DNA of 64,000 nucleotides from CAWATZ01 sp963784995 (GCA_963784995.1 CAWATZ010000006.1:1178001-1242000), one strand, 5' to 3'. Counted from the first letter of the stretch, positions 55,063 to 64,000 are shown. Notes: generated by a model from the letters alone, not told the origin. Numbers and translations are program-made.

Positions 55063-56009
55063 ATGTTTCGAGCAGTGCCGATCTTGCTGCTCGGACTGTT
55101 GCTGACGAAGTCCCTCTTCGCCCAGGGACCAACGCTTCCGGAACCAGTCGCCACTGCTTCCCTCGACGACCAACTTGACCCAACTCCCCAGACCGCTCCG
55201 CTCACCGAAACACCGGCCGCCAATCGCGAGGATGGCAGCGTGCCTCCGGAAGTCCCCTGGCAAACTGCCTGGGGTCTGGTCGGGCTCCGCTTCATTCCCG
55301 ACGGCGTCAGGATGGCGCCCAATGGATTGAGATACCATCCGAACTTCAGCCTGGACGTGAGTCTCAACTGGTGGTTCTGGCGGAGCGAACGCATTTACCT
55401 CTTTTGCGACGCCCGCTTGTGGGGTGAGACGGGGGAATACGGCGTGACCAACGGCCGGGATGGTTTCCTGGGGACCAGCAAGCGCGAGTTCGACGTGTCC
55501 GCCGGCGTGGCGTGGAACTATGCCGGGTCCTGGGAAGCGCGGGTCGGCGGCTACTCGTACAGCAACCTCAATCGCGGGCTCAACCAGGTGACTCCCACCA
55601 ACTTCGACGATGGCTGCTGGCTGGAAAACCGCTACTACCTCTCGCCGGAGTATTCCCGGCTGGGCCAGACCGGCTTTGACATTGCCAGGGCCACTTATTT
55701 GAGCGTTGGCTACTACGTGAGCAAGAACCTGGTCGGCAACGATGGCAAGTCGTTCAAACCGGGGCCAATGCTCGGCGGCTACTTGACCTGGGACCTGTGG
55801 GACTGGCCCTCTTACCTCTTCGGCGACTTCTCGTACGTGGCCGACCGCTCCTGGCATCCCAAGCTGCTGTACTACGACCTGGGCCTGGCTGTCCGACCGT
55901 TCCGTGCCCTCCGCCAGTGGGAGTTTCGGCTTGCGCGGAGAACACCGCGGATTTCCAGGTGGGCAACGTCTTGAGTCTGTGGTACGCATCGTTACGCTTC
56001 ATTTTCTGA
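55063..56009 (+). CDS. Predicted outer-membrane beta-barrel protein (one frameshift)
   Basis: The protein has about 315 residues. A signal peptide (MFRAVPILLLGLLLTKSLFA) precedes a Pro/Thr-rich stretch. Alternating aromatic, amphipathic strands then run to the end (FSLDVSLNWWFWRSERIYLF, SWEARVGGYSYSNLNRGLNQ, YLSVGYYVSKNLVGND, GYLTWDLWDWPSYLFGDFSY). The chain ends SLWYASLRFIF, the C-terminal aromatic residue typical of proteins inserted by the BAM machinery. The frame breaks near 55934 (after WEFRL); one added G (CTT GGC GCG) joins it to GAENTADFQVGN. Function is unknown. It ends 7 bp from the convergent Uma2-like gene. Confidence 0.75.
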
Positions 56010-56016
56010 GGTCGGC

Positions 56017-56934
56017 CTATTCCGCTCCCAACTTTGGTTCGATGCCCAGTGCGCGGAGCTGCGCTAACAACCGTTCTTTCTGCTGACGTTCCTGATCGGC
56101 CTGCTCCTCCGCTCGCCGAGCTTGTTCTTGGGCCAGCCGAGCTTGTTCCTCCGCCCCCCGAGTCTGCTCCTCTGCCCGCCGAGCTTGTTCTTGGGCCAGC
56201 CGGGTCTGTTCCTGGGCCAGAAGGAGTTCCCGGCGCGCCTCCTGTAATTGCCGCAGCAGGTCCGCCGGCAGCGGCAGCAATTCGCCCTTGTACCAGTAGC
56301 GCACCCAACCGTCGAGCAAGCCAACTTCCAGATCCAACTCGGGAATGGGATAACGGTCGTTCTCGTTCGCTGTCACGGTGCGATATTTCCTGCCAGTATG
56401 GCGGAACAGTGTCAGCTCCTGGTTGTCTGGATAAAAGAGCAGGTAGTACGGGACCTTCAGCTCACGTTCGTACTTGGTGAAGCTATCCTCATAGTCCTTG
56501 CGTTTGTTCCCCTGGGAGACGTACTCCATCACCCAGAAGGGGCCGACCGGCAGCAAAGGCACGTTGTAACTCGAGACCGCCTTCAGTTTTTCCTTGTGAA
56601 CGGCGACCATGTTGTCTGGCACGACCTGGCGAATTCGCTTGGGCCGACCGTACGGATATTGCACCAGCATCTCGTTGAAGACCTGCATCTCGGGTCTCTG
56701 GGCGCTGACCAGGTCGAGGCTGGCCACGGTAACCTTACGCTGGTACGCCTGCGGTGCCGCTTCCATGAAATGCTCCGGATGCTCGGTGCGCAGAAAACGC
56801 AAGTACTCCTGAGCGGCGTTCTCGTACTCCAGATGGAGCAGGGCTCGGGGTTTTTCCGTGGCCACGTCAGCTACCTTCTTGGGCGAGGGGCGAAACTCCT
56901 GAACACCCTTTGCGACACCCGACAGTCTAACCAT
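56017..56934 (-). CDS. Uma2-family (DUF820) protein with repeat coiled-coil tail
   Basis: The protein has about 305 residues. The core, about residues 30-205, has the restriction-endonuclease-like fold of Uma2 proteins, with MQVFNEMLVQYPYGRPKRIR, PDNMVAVHKEKLKAVSSY, WVMEYVSQGNKRKDYEDSFT and KYERELKVPYYLLFYPDNQE; the PD..E.K-like residues D, E and K are visible. The tail is a heptad-like repeat, LAQEQARRAEEQTR and variants (RGAEEQARLAQEQARRAEEQ), encoded by near-identical DNA, then QKERLLAQLRALGIEPK, a common Uma2 ending. Such genes are very abundant in planctomycetes; function is unknown. It is divergent from the tetR gene. Confidence 0.85.
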   Translation of the reverse strand: MVRLSGVAKGVQEFRPSPKKVADVATEKPRALLHLEYENAAQEYLRFLRTEHPEHFMEAAPQAYQRKVTVASLDLVSAQRPEMQVFNEMLVQYPYGRPKRIRQVVPDNMVAVHKEKLKAVSSYNVPLLPVGPFWVMEYVSQGNKRKDYEDSFTKYERELKVPYYLLFYPDNQELTLFRHTGRKYRTVTANENDRYPIPELDLEVGLLDGWVRYWYKGELLPLPADLLRQLQEARRELLLAQEQTRLAQEQARRAEEQTRGAEEQARLAQEQARRAEEQADQERQQKERLLAQLRALGIEPKLGAE

Positions 56935-56973
56935 CAAGCCAGCGACCCAGCAAGGCAGGAAGGAAAGACGCCT

Positions 56974-57029
56974 TGACCGGTCAGAGATCCGCGTGTTACC
57001 ATTTAACTAACTGACCGGTAAGTTAGTTA
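56974..57029. promoter_or_regulatory. Two TetR-type operators centred on ACCGGT
   Basis: TAACTAACT at 57004-57012 and AGTTAGTTA at 57021-57029 flank GACCGGTA, giving a 26-bp palindrome with a single mismatched pair. A second site, TGACCGGTCA (56974-56983), lies 21 bp before it. Both are in the gap between the divergent Uma2 gene and tetR, and the strong site ends 17 bp before the tetR start. This fits autoregulation of the efflux operon by the TetR protein. Confidence 0.82.
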
Positions 57030-57046
57030 TCATGAGGTAGCAGCTG

Positions 57047-57694
57047 ATGGCAGATTCGGAGACAGCCCGCTGGCGGCGGCGGAAGGAAGCACGGCCGGCC
57101 GAGATCCTGGAGGCGGCCCTGGCCTGCTTCCAGGAGCGCGGCTTCGCCCGAACGCGCCTCGAAGACGTGGCGGCCCGGGCCGGGGTGACCAAGGGGACGA
57201 TCTACCTCTATTTCCCCAGCAAGGAGGAGCTGTTCAAAGCCCTGGTGCGCGGCCAGCTGCTGCCCAACCTGGAGCGTCTGGAAGCCGCCCTGAGCGAACC
57301 CGGCCCGGCGGCCGCTCTTCTGGAGCGGCTGTGCAACGTCTGGGCCGAGGACGTGGTGCCTTCGCCGGTCAGCGTCGTGCCCAAGCTGGTCATCGCTGAG
57401 GCAGGCAATTTCCCGGAACTGGCGCGCTTCTACCTGGAGACGGTGGTGCATCGCGGCCTTCGCCTGATCGCCTCCGTGCTGCACCGAGGCATCGCAAGCG
57501 GCGAGTTTCGCCCGGTGGACGTGGACCACGTGGTTTACTGCGTCATCGGTCCGCTGCTTCTCTCGGTCCTCTGGAAGCATTCGCTGGGGCCCCACGACGA
57601 TCGGCCGCTCGACGTCCAGGCCGTCTGCCGGGCACACCTCGACCTGCTTCTGCACGGGTTGCAGGCGCCCGCAAAGCAAAGGAGCCGGCCATGA
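57047..57694 (+). CDS. TetR/AcrR family regulator of the efflux operon
   Basis: The protein has 215 residues. The N-terminal helix-turn-helix reads EILEAALACFQERGFARTRL, EDVAARAGVTKGTIYLYFPS and KEELFKALV, the standard TetR DNA-binding domain. The variable C-terminal ligand-binding domain is helical and resembles that of YbiH/CecR-type regulators of ABC efflux operons, but this is weak. It sits directly behind the ACCGGT-centred operators and overlaps the next gene by four bases (ATGA). It probably represses the whole operon and lets it respond to a small hydrophobic compound. Confidence 0.93.
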   Translation: MADSETARWRRRKEARPAEILEAALACFQERGFARTRLEDVAARAGVTKGTIYLYFPSKEELFKALVRGQLLPNLERLEAALSEPGPAAALLERLCNVWAEDVVPSPVSVVPKLVIAEAGNFPELARFYLETVVHRGLRLIASVLHRGIASGEFRPVDVDHVVYCVIGPLLLSVLWKHSLGPHDDRPLDVQAVCRAHLDLLLHGLQAPAKQRSRP

Positions 57695-58791
57695 ATGAAC
57701 CCAGAACGCCGGGCCCGCCAGTCGCTCGGCGGCGCTGGCGCTGGCTTCTGGTCGCTGTCGTGGTCGTGGCCCTGCTGGGCGGTGCCGGGTGGTATCTGGC
57801 CGCCCAGGACGGCGAGGTGCAGGAGTTGCTGCTCCTCCAGGGGAACGTTGACGTTCGCCAGGTCAACCTGGCTTTCAAGGTCGCGGGGCGAATCGAGACA
57901 CTTGCGGTGGACGAGGGCGATTCCGTCAAGGCCGGCCAGGTGCTGGCCACGCTGGACAAGCGCTATTTCCAGGACGACCTGCGTCTGGTGCAGGCCCGGC
58001 GCGACAACGCGGCTGCCACACTGGCCCGGCTGGAGCACGGCTCCCGGCCCGAGGAGATCGTCCAGGCCCGGGCGCAGCTGAAGCAGCAGCAGGCGAACCT
58101 GGCACTGGCCCGCTCCAATCTGAAGCGAGCCGAGGAGCTGGCTCCACAGGGCGGCATCAGCAAGGAGGAACTCGACCTGCGGCGGGAAACGGTCAAGGTT
58201 GCCGAGGCGAACGTGACCTACGCCGAGCAGCGGCTGCGCCTGGCCGAGATCGGGCCGCGCCAGGAAGACATCGACGCGGCCCGGGCCCAGCTTGCCGAGC
58301 AGCGGGTCGCGGTGATTCAGTCGGAGCGCAACCTGGCTGACAGCGACCTGATCGCTCCGAATCACGGCGTCATCCTCACCCGGGCCCGCGAGAAAGGGGC
58401 GATCGTGCAGGCCGGCGAGACCATCCTGACCCTCACCCTGGATACGCCGGTGTGGGTGCGGACCTACGTCAATGAGCGCGACCTGGGGCTGATCCGGCCC
58501 GACATGCCGGCCACGGTGATCACGGACACCGCCCCGGACCGACCCTATGCCGGACACATCGGCTTCATCTCACCGACCGCGGAGTTCACACCCAAGACGG
58601 TTGAGACCCGTCAGCTGCGTACCGATCTGGTCTACCGCCTCCGCGTGGTCGTGGACAACCCCGACGGCGGCCTGCGCCAGGGCATGCCCGTGACCGTGCG
58701 CTTGCCGCTGTCCCGGCTGCGTCCCCGAACGTTCCTGGAGCGCGTGCGCCACGCCCTGCCGTTCCTGGGCGACGATTCGGGAGGAGGGTGA
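57691..58791 (+). CDS. HlyD/YbhG-type membrane fusion protein
   Basis: The protein has 366 residues. It has an N-terminal membrane anchor (RWRWLLVAVVVVALLGGAGW), the biotinyl-lipoyl half-motif LAFKVAGRIETLAVDEGDSV and KAGQVLATLDKRYFQDDLRL, a long coiled coil (IVQARAQLKQQQANLALARS; NVTYAEQRLRLAEIGPRQED) and the second half APNHGVILTRAREKGAIVQA, GETILTLTL. It links an inner-membrane ABC transporter to an outer-membrane channel. YbhG of E. coli is the closest described type. The start ATG overlaps the stop of tetR. Confidence 0.92.
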   Translation: MNEPRTPGPPVARRRWRWLLVAVVVVALLGGAGWYLAAQDGEVQELLLLQGNVDVRQVNLAFKVAGRIETLAVDEGDSVKAGQVLATLDKRYFQDDLRLVQARRDNAAATLARLEHGSRPEEIVQARAQLKQQQANLALARSNLKRAEELAPQGGISKEELDLRRETVKVAEANVTYAEQRLRLAEIGPRQEDIDAARAQLAEQRVAVIQSERNLADSDLIAPNHGVILTRAREKGAIVQAGETILTLTLDTPVWVRTYVNERDLGLIRPDMPATVITDTAPDRPYAGHIGFISPTAEFTPKTVETRQLRTDLVYRLRVVVDNPDGGLRQGMPVTVRLPLSRLRPRTFLERVRHALPFLGDDSGGG

Positions 58792-58794
58792 GCC

Positions 58795-60527
58795 GTGGCG
58801 GGCGAAGCCTTGATCGTGGTGGACGGGGTCAGTAAGCGGTTCGGCCGGGCCGGCAAGCCCGCGATCGAGAACGTCACTGTCCGCATCGGACCCGGGCGCG
58901 TCACCGGCCTGGTTGGTCCTGACGGGGCCGGCAAGACCACCTTGCTCCGCCTCTGCGCGGGTCTGCTGCTGCCGAGCGATGGCCGACTGACCGTCTGCGG
59001 CGCCGACACCCGCACGGAACTGCACGCGATCCGGCTGCAGGTGAGTTACATGCCCCAGCGCTTCGGGCTGTACGAGGACCTTTCGGTACAGCAGAACCTG
59101 GACCTGTACGCCGATCTGCGCGACGTGACCGGGGAGGACCGGGAACACGCCTTCGAGCGTCTGCTGGCCTTTACCGATCTGAAGCGCTTCACGCGCCGGC
59201 TGGCCGGGAAGCTGTCCGGCGGCATGAAGCAAAAGCTCGGCCTGGCCTGCGCTCTCCTGCGCCGGCCCCGGCTGCTGCTGCTGGACGAACCCTCCGTCGG
59301 GGTCGATCCGATCTCGCGCCGTGAGTTGTGGAAGATGGTCTACGAGCTGGTGGAGGAGGGGATCGGGGTCGTCTGGAGCACGGCGTACCTGGACGAGGCG
59401 GAGCGCTGTGCCGAGGTGCTGCTGCTCAACGAGGGGCAGGTGCTGTACTCGGGGCCGCCGAAGGAACTGACGGCGCGGGTGGCCGGGCGCAGCTTCCTGG
59501 TCACCGGCGCCGGCGCCGGCCGGCGGCGCTGCTGGCGCGGGCACTGCGACGGCCCGAGGTGATCGACGGCACCATCCAGGGCAGCAGTGTCCGACTGGTG
59601 ATCGCGCCGGAGGCCAGCCCTCCGGCGGCCAGCGACCTGGGGGCGGGCGACATCGCGGTCAAGCCGGCGCCGCCGCGCTTCGAGGACGCCTTTGTGGACC
59701 TGCTCGGCGGCGGTCCCCGGAGTGAATCCGCGCTGGCCGCGACGCCTCGGCCGGGACGGCAGGACGGGACCACGGTCGTGGAAGCGGAAGGGTTGACGAA
59801 GCAGTTCGGCGACTTCACGGCCGTCGATCGGATCAGCTTTCGCATCGGCCAGGGGGAGATCTTCGGCCTGCTGGGGCCAAACGGGGCCGGCAAATCGACC
59901 ACGTTCAAAATGATGTGCGGACTGCTGCGACCCACCGCCGGGCGGGCCCACGTGGCCGGGCTGGACCTGTACCTGGCCGCCGGGGCGGCCCGAACCCGGC
60001 TGGGGTACATGGCGCAGAAGTTCTCGCTGTACGGCGACCTGACCGTGCAGGAGAACCTCGATTTCTTCGCCGGCGTCTACGGTCTGGCAGGGGCACGGCG
60101 GCGGGAAGCGACCGGCCGCATGATCCAGACCTTCGATCTGCTGCCCTGGCGGCATCGCAGCGCCGGCGAGCTGCCGCTGGGTTACAAGCAGCGCCTGGCC
60201 CTGGCGTGCGCGGTGCTGCATCAACCGCCGGTGCTGTTCCTCGACGAGCCGACCTCCGGCGTCGATCCGCTGACGCGGCGCGGCTTCTGGTCGCACATCA
60301 ACGCCCTGGTCGAGTCCGGCGTCACGGTGATGGTGACGACGCACTTCCTCGACGAGGCGGAATACTGCGACCGCATCGGCCTGGTCTACCGCGGCCGGAT
60401 CATCGCCGAGGGCCCGCCCGATGCCCTGAAAGAGCGCGTTCGCGCTGAAACGCAACCCGAGCCGACGCTGGAAGATGCGTTCATCGCGCTGGTGGAGGCG
60501 TTCGATCGCGAGGAGGGCTCGCCATGA
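58795..60527 (+). CDS. Double ABC ATPase, YbhF-like (one frameshift)
   Basis: The protein has about 577 residues with two ATPase domains. Domain 1 has Walker A GPDGAGKTTLL, signature LSGGMKQKLGLACALLRRPR and Walker B LLLLDEPSVGVDP. Domain 2 has Walker A GPNGAGKSTTF, a degenerate signature ELPLGYKQRLALACAV (the LPLG form also found in YbhF) and Walker B LFLDEPTSGVDP. The frame breaks near 59515 in a run of CCGGCG repeats, between FLVTGAGAG and RPALLARALRRPEV, and needs one extra base. The GTG start at 58795 follows the hlyD-like stop by 3 bases. It energises the two permeases that follow. Confidence 0.9.
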
Positions 60528-61681
60528 ATCCTCTCCCGAGCGGGTCGGCCGGCCGACTGCGGCGCATTGCCGGCCTGGTGCGCAAGGAAGCCCAGCAGAT
60601 CCTGCGCGACCCGAGCAGCTACCTGATCGCGGGGGTTTTGCCGCTCTTGCTGCTGTTCATCTTCGGCTTCGGCGTCACACTCGACCTGGGGCGCGTGCCC
60701 GTCGGCGTGGTGGTGGAACTGCCGACGCCGGAGACCGATAGCTTCCTGGCCTCCTTCCGGAACTCGCGCTATTTCGAGGTCCACTTCGCCCGTCACCGCA
60801 AGGAGGTCGAGGAAGAACTGGTCGCCGGCCGGCTCAAAGGCGTCGTGGTGCTGGCCGCCGACTTCAGCGACCGGCTCGGCCGGGGCGAGACGGCGCCGAT
60901 CCAGGTGCTGGTGGACGGCAGCGATCCCAACACGGCCGGGCTGGTGGAGGGTTACGTCCAGGGACTGTGGAGCAACTGGGTGCAGCAGGAGGCCGCCTCC
61001 CAGGACGTCCTGGCGGATCGGCCGGCCGCGGCGCCGCTGGTGAGCGCCGAGCCGCGCGTCTGGTTCAACCCCGACCTGAACAGCCAGTACGCCCTGCTGC
61101 CTGGGGCGGTGGGGATTGTCATGACCTTGATCGGCACGCTGCTGACCTCGCTGGTGGTGGCCCGCGAGTGGGAGCGCGGCACCATGGAGGCCCTGCTGGC
61201 GACCCCGGTCACGCCGGGTGAGCTGCTGGTGGGCAAGGTCGTGCCCTATTTCCTCCTGGGAATGACGGCCATGGTGTTATCGGTGACGGTCACGGTCTTC
61301 GGCTTCGGCGTGCCGTTCCGCGGCTCGATCCTCGCTCTGCTGGTGATGTCGTCCGCGTACCTGCTGGTCATGCTGGGGCTGGGGCTGCTGATTTCGACCG
61401 TGGCGAAAAACCAGTTCGCCGCCAGCCAGGCAGCGCTGATCCTGGGGTTCCTGCCGGCCTTCGAGCTGTCCGGGTTCATCTTCGAGATCGACAGCATGCC
61501 GGCACCGATCCGGTTGCTGACGTACGTATTACCGCCCCGGTATTTTGTCACCAGCCTGCAAACGCTGTTCCTGGCGGGGGACGTGCCGGGGGTGCTGGTG
61601 CCCAACGGCCTGGTGCTGCTGGCGATGGCCAGCGTACTGTTCGTGGCCTTGATCCGGGCCACGCAGGTGCGACTGGAGTAA
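60524..61681 (+). CDS. ABC-2 type permease, YbhS/YbhR-like (first)
   Basis: The protein has 385 residues with an N-terminal helix (SSYLIAGVLPLLLLFIFGFG), a large periplasmic domain and five C-terminal helices (GAVGIVMTLIGTLLTSLVVA, YFLLGMTAMVLSVTVTVFGF, SILALLVMSSAYLLVMLGLG and others). The WERGTMEALLATPVTPGELL motif is the ABC-2 signature. It overlaps the ATPase gene by four bases. It forms the inner-membrane pore with the next gene product. Confidence 0.92.
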   Translation: MNPLPSGSAGRLRRIAGLVRKEAQQILRDPSSYLIAGVLPLLLLFIFGFGVTLDLGRVPVGVVVELPTPETDSFLASFRNSRYFEVHFARHRKEVEEELVAGRLKGVVVLAADFSDRLGRGETAPIQVLVDGSDPNTAGLVEGYVQGLWSNWVQQEAASQDVLADRPAAAPLVSAEPRVWFNPDLNSQYALLPGAVGIVMTLIGTLLTSLVVAREWERGTMEALLATPVTPGELLVGKVVPYFLLGMTAMVLSVTVTVFGFGVPFRGSILALLVMSSAYLLVMLGLGLLISTVAKNQFAASQAALILGFLPAFELSGFIFEIDSMPAPIRLLTYVLPPRYFVTSLQTLFLAGDVPGVLVPNGLVLLAMASVLFVALIRATQVRLE

Positions 61682-61685
61682 TCGT

Positions 61686-62796
61686 ATGTGGCTGCGCATC
61701 CGCTCGCTGATCGTCAAGGAGTTTCTCGCGGTCTGGCGCGACCCCAAGAGCCGGTTTCTCCTGCTGGCCCCGCCGCTCATCGAGATGCTCATCTTTGCTT
61801 ACGCGGCCACGCTGGAGGTCAAGAACGTCCGCTTGGCCGTGCTCAACCAGGACATGGGAACCTGCGGCCGGGACCTGGTGGCCCGGTTCGAGGGCTCACG
61901 CACTTTCCGCTCGGTGCAGTTCCTGCGCTCGGAGCCCGACATCGCCCCTGTCATCGACACACGCAGTGTGCTGCTGGTGCTTCACGTCCGCGAGGACTTT
62001 TCGCGCCAGCTGGCCGCGGGCCGGCCGACCGCGGTGCAGCTGATCCTCGACGGCCGCAGTTCCAACGCCGCGCAGATCCTGACGGGCTACGCCGAGCAGA
62101 TCATCAGCGACTACAGCGCTGAGCTGACCCGGACGCGCTCCGTGCCGCCGCCGGCCAGCGTGGTGGTGGCCCGCGTCTGGTTCAATCCAAACGTGGATGC
62201 CCTGTGGAGCACGGTGCCGAGCCTGGTGGCGATCCTGGCGGCCCTGGAGGGACTGATGATCACGGGGCTGTCGGTGGCCCGCGAACGTGAACTGGGCACG
62301 TTCGAGCAGCTGCTGGTGTCGCCGCTGAGCCCAGGGGAGATCGTGGTCGGCAAGACGCTGCCGGCGTTCCTGATCGGCCTTGGGGGAGGGGACGCTGATG
62401 CTGACCGTCGCGGTGGTTTTCTTCCGGATCCCACTGACCGGTTCGGTGGCCCTGCTGTACGTGAGCATGAGCGCGTTTCTGCTGGCGGTCATCGGCATCG
62501 GGCTGTTCATCTCGTCGCTGGCCCGGACGCAGCAGCAGGCGATCCTGGGCACGTTTTCGTGCATGGTGCCGATGATGCTGCTGTCGGGTTTCGCCAGCCC
62601 GGTGGAGAACATGCCCGACTGGATGCAAACGATCACGCTGGCCAACCCGGTCCGGCACTTCATGGTGATTGTCAAGGGCGTGTTCCTGAAGTCGCTGCCG
62701 GTGGAAGTGGCGCTGCAGAGCCTGTGGCCGCTGCTGGTGATCGCGGCAGTGACCCTCTCGGCCGCGACCTGGCTCTTCCGGCACCGGACGGAGTGA
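61686..62796 (+). CDS. ABC-2 type permease, YbhR/YbhS-like (second, one frameshift)
   Basis: The protein has about 370 residues and resembles the first permease: KEFLAVWRDPKSRFLLLAPP, PSLVAILAALEGLMITGLSV, ARERELGTFEQLLVSPLSPG. After a break near 62385 (G5 read for G4) it continues GEGTLMLTVAVVFFRIPLTG, GIGLFISSLARTQQQAILGT, PMMLLSGFASPVENMPDWMQ. Removing one G restores the frame. The ABC-2 motif RELGTFEQLLVSPLSPGEIV is present. It starts 4 bp after the first permease. Confidence 0.9.
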
Positions 62797-62804
62797 CACG
62801 CCGA

Positions 62805-62850
62805 CCCAGGACTCACGTCCTGGTCTATTAACTGCCGCCCCTTCGGGGCC
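62805..62850. repeat. Single arm related to the 20527-20626 palindrome
   Basis: CCCAGGACTCACGTCCTGGT followed by CTATTAACTGCCGCCCCTTC and GGGGCC matches one arm of the 20527-20626 element in 41 of 46 positions. The changes at 62811 and 62818 compensate each other, keeping the small hairpin CCAGGACTCACGTCCTGG paired. The other arm is absent. It lies 9 bp after the permease stop. Confidence 0.85.
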
Positions 62851-62985
62851 AGAGCTTGAGCGCTTTCCTCAAGAACTCGCATTGGTCCGACCGATGGTAA
62901 CGATTGAGCGGATTGTTCCATCCTTTCCGGCATTGCCGCCTTTCGGTTGGGAGTGCCGAACCGATCAGAGCGCAAGGAAGAACGC

Positions 62986-64000
62986 ATGCGCACACGAGGC
63001 AGGTCCGGAATTCGCACGTCCTGGAGTTCGCGCCTGCTGCGCGGGCTGGGGGCGGTTGGACTGGCCGGCGTGGTCCTGCTCAGCGGCGGCTGCGTCCTCA
63101 CTGGCCCTCTGGAATGGATCAAGAACGGCTTCAAGGTCGGACCCAACTACTGCAAGCCGCCGGCGCCGGTGGCCGAGCAATGGATCGGGGCCAACGATCC
63201 GCGAACCCAAGGCCCGCCGCCGCGCGACGGCGACTGGTGGACCGTCTTCCAGGATCCCATGCTCAACGCCCTCATTTGCCGGGCTTACCACCAGAACCCA
63301 AACCTCTTCGCCATCGGCACTCGCGTCATCCAGGCACGGGCCCAGCAGGCGATCACCGTGGGCATCGTCTTCCCGCAGACCCAGCGAGTCATGGGTCTGT
63401 ACCCCAACGGCACCATGGCCGGCAGTCCGTCCCACATCGACTTCACCGGCTTCAACCTGAGCTGGGAGCTGGATTTCTGGGGGAAATATCGCAGGCAAAT
63501 CGAGTCCGCCAACGCCAAGCTGGATGGCTCGGTGGAAAACTACGACGACGCCCTGGTGACGCTGCTGGCCGACGTGGCCACCAATTACGTCCAGTACCGC
63601 GTCGCCCAGATGCAGATCAAGATCGCACGCGCCAACCTGCAAACCCAGGAGAGGCTCACGGCCCTGGCCGAGCAGCAGCAGAAGGTCGGCACCGCGACCG
63701 CCCTCGACGTGGCCCAGCTGCGCACCCTCACGGAACAGACGCGCTCCACCATTCCAGCCCAGCAGATCGTCCAGGGCCAGGCCAACGATCGGCTCTGTAT
63801 CCTGGTGGGCGAACCGCCCCACGACCTGGAAAAGGAACTGGGGCCGGGTCCGGACCTTGGCAGTTCGCCGATGCCCGCGACCCCCAGCAGCGTCGCGGCG
63901 GGCCTCCCGTGTGAACTGCTGCGACGCCGGCCCGACGTCCGCAGCGCCGAGCGCCAGGTGGCGGCCCAGAGCCCGCAGATCGGCGTGGCCACGGCGGACC
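62986..64000 (+). CDS. Outer-membrane efflux lipoprotein (NodT family), 3' end outside window
   Basis: 338 codons are present. The N-terminal signal ends in VGLAGVVLLSGGC, a lipobox. The chain continues with VGPNYCKPPAPVAEQWIG, WWTVFQDPMLNALICRAYHQ, NLSWELDFWGKYRRQIESAN, DDALVTLLADVATNYVQYRV and LLRRRPDVRSAERQVAAQSP, all diagnostic of NodT/OprM-type channel proteins. These form trimeric beta-barrel and alpha-barrel channels joined to the membrane fusion protein. The ATG at 62986 is preceded by AAGGAAGAACGC. It lies 189 bp after the permease, separated by the half palindrome, so it may have its own leader. The usual length is about 480 residues. Confidence 0.92.
   Translation, partial: MRTRGRSGIRTSWSSRLLRGLGAVGLAGVVLLSGGCVLTGPLEWIKNGFKVGPNYCKPPAPVAEQWIGANDPRTQGPPPRDGDWWTVFQDPMLNALICRAYHQNPNLFAIGTRVIQARAQQAITVGIVFPQTQRVMGLYPNGTMAGSPSHIDFTGFNLSWELDFWGKYRRQIESANAKLDGSVENYDDALVTLLADVATNYVQYRVAQMQIKIARANLQTQERLTALAEQQQKVGTATALDVAQLRTLTEQTRSTIPAQQIVQGQANDRLCILVGEPPHDLEKELGPGPDLGSSPMPATPSSVAAGLPCELLRRRPDVRSAERQVAAQSPQIGVATAD

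Noticed and set aside
1..64000. CRISPR array or mobile-element ends among the palindromes
   Set aside because: The palindromes are unrelated to one another, not regularly spaced, and no cas, transposase or integrase gene is present.
1..64000. Frameshifted genes as pseudogenes
   Set aside because: All carry intact motifs on both sides of single-base changes and none has internal stops once joined, so they are annotated as genes with probable sequence errors.

Overview
The window looks like chromosomal DNA of a Gemmataceae-type planctomycete, possibly from an assembly that was not fully polished. The evidence is taxonomic flavour rather than a marker gene. It has high GC, a fused CotH / PVC-type heme (CxxCH) / HEAT protein, very large WD40 and HEAT proteins, two proteins with the 'DCPEG..FLA.I...P.D....LVLADWLDE' repeat-companion domain (TIGR02996) typical of Gemmata relatives, an ECF sigma factor paired with a Ser/Thr kinase, and MJ0042-type zinc-ribbon membrane proteins. 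I found no rRNA, tRNA, CRISPR array, phage or insertion sequence.

Layout. 1-1.7 kb: two aldo/keto reductases. 2.2-6.2 kb: one CotH-heme-HEAT-cytochrome c fusion gene. 6.6-14.3 kb: a PQQ-like propeller protein, a HEAT lipoprotein, a WD40-like secreted protein, two uncharacterised proteins and an ADP-ribosylglycohydrolase. 14.3-15.5 kb: 2-amino-3-ketobutyrate CoA ligase. 15.7-20.4 kb: a three-gene operon of inactive-transglutaminase/7TM protein, glutamate-ligase-like ATP-grasp enzyme and gingipain-like (C25) protein. 20.6-25.4 kb: a Tat-exported reductase and four paralogous zinc-ribbon membrane proteins. 25.7-31.1 kb: a pseudouridine synthase converging on a ~1540-residue WD40 protein. 31.5-35.5 kb: a coupled operon of cysteine desulfurase, an ImpA-N/LRR protein and an LRR protein. 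36.1-39.5 kb: two glycosyltransferases and a small membrane protein. 39.8-42.6 kb: ECF sigma factor and receptor-like kinase. 42.9-46.4 kb: sugar-phosphate transferase, EEP nuclease/phosphatase and a PLD-type enzyme. 46.5-56.0 kb: a giant Pro/Ala-rich protein, an HpnN-like RND transporter and a predicted outer-membrane barrel. 56.0-64.0 kb: a Uma2-like protein, then a complete TetR / membrane-fusion / ABC / outer-membrane-factor efflux operon with a clear operator.

Two features cut across the window. First, thirteen genes contain single-base frameshifts (17 in all, several in G or C runs) with no nonsense mutations, so sequencing indels are more likely than gene decay; frameshifted genes are given as one CDS with the break positions. 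Second, long near-perfect palindromes of several unrelated sequence families lie at many gene boundaries, and at least four lie in frame inside coding sequences. One family has two copies with identical 34-bp arms, one of which supplies the last codons and the stop of a gene. These palindromes are the most unusual thing in the window.
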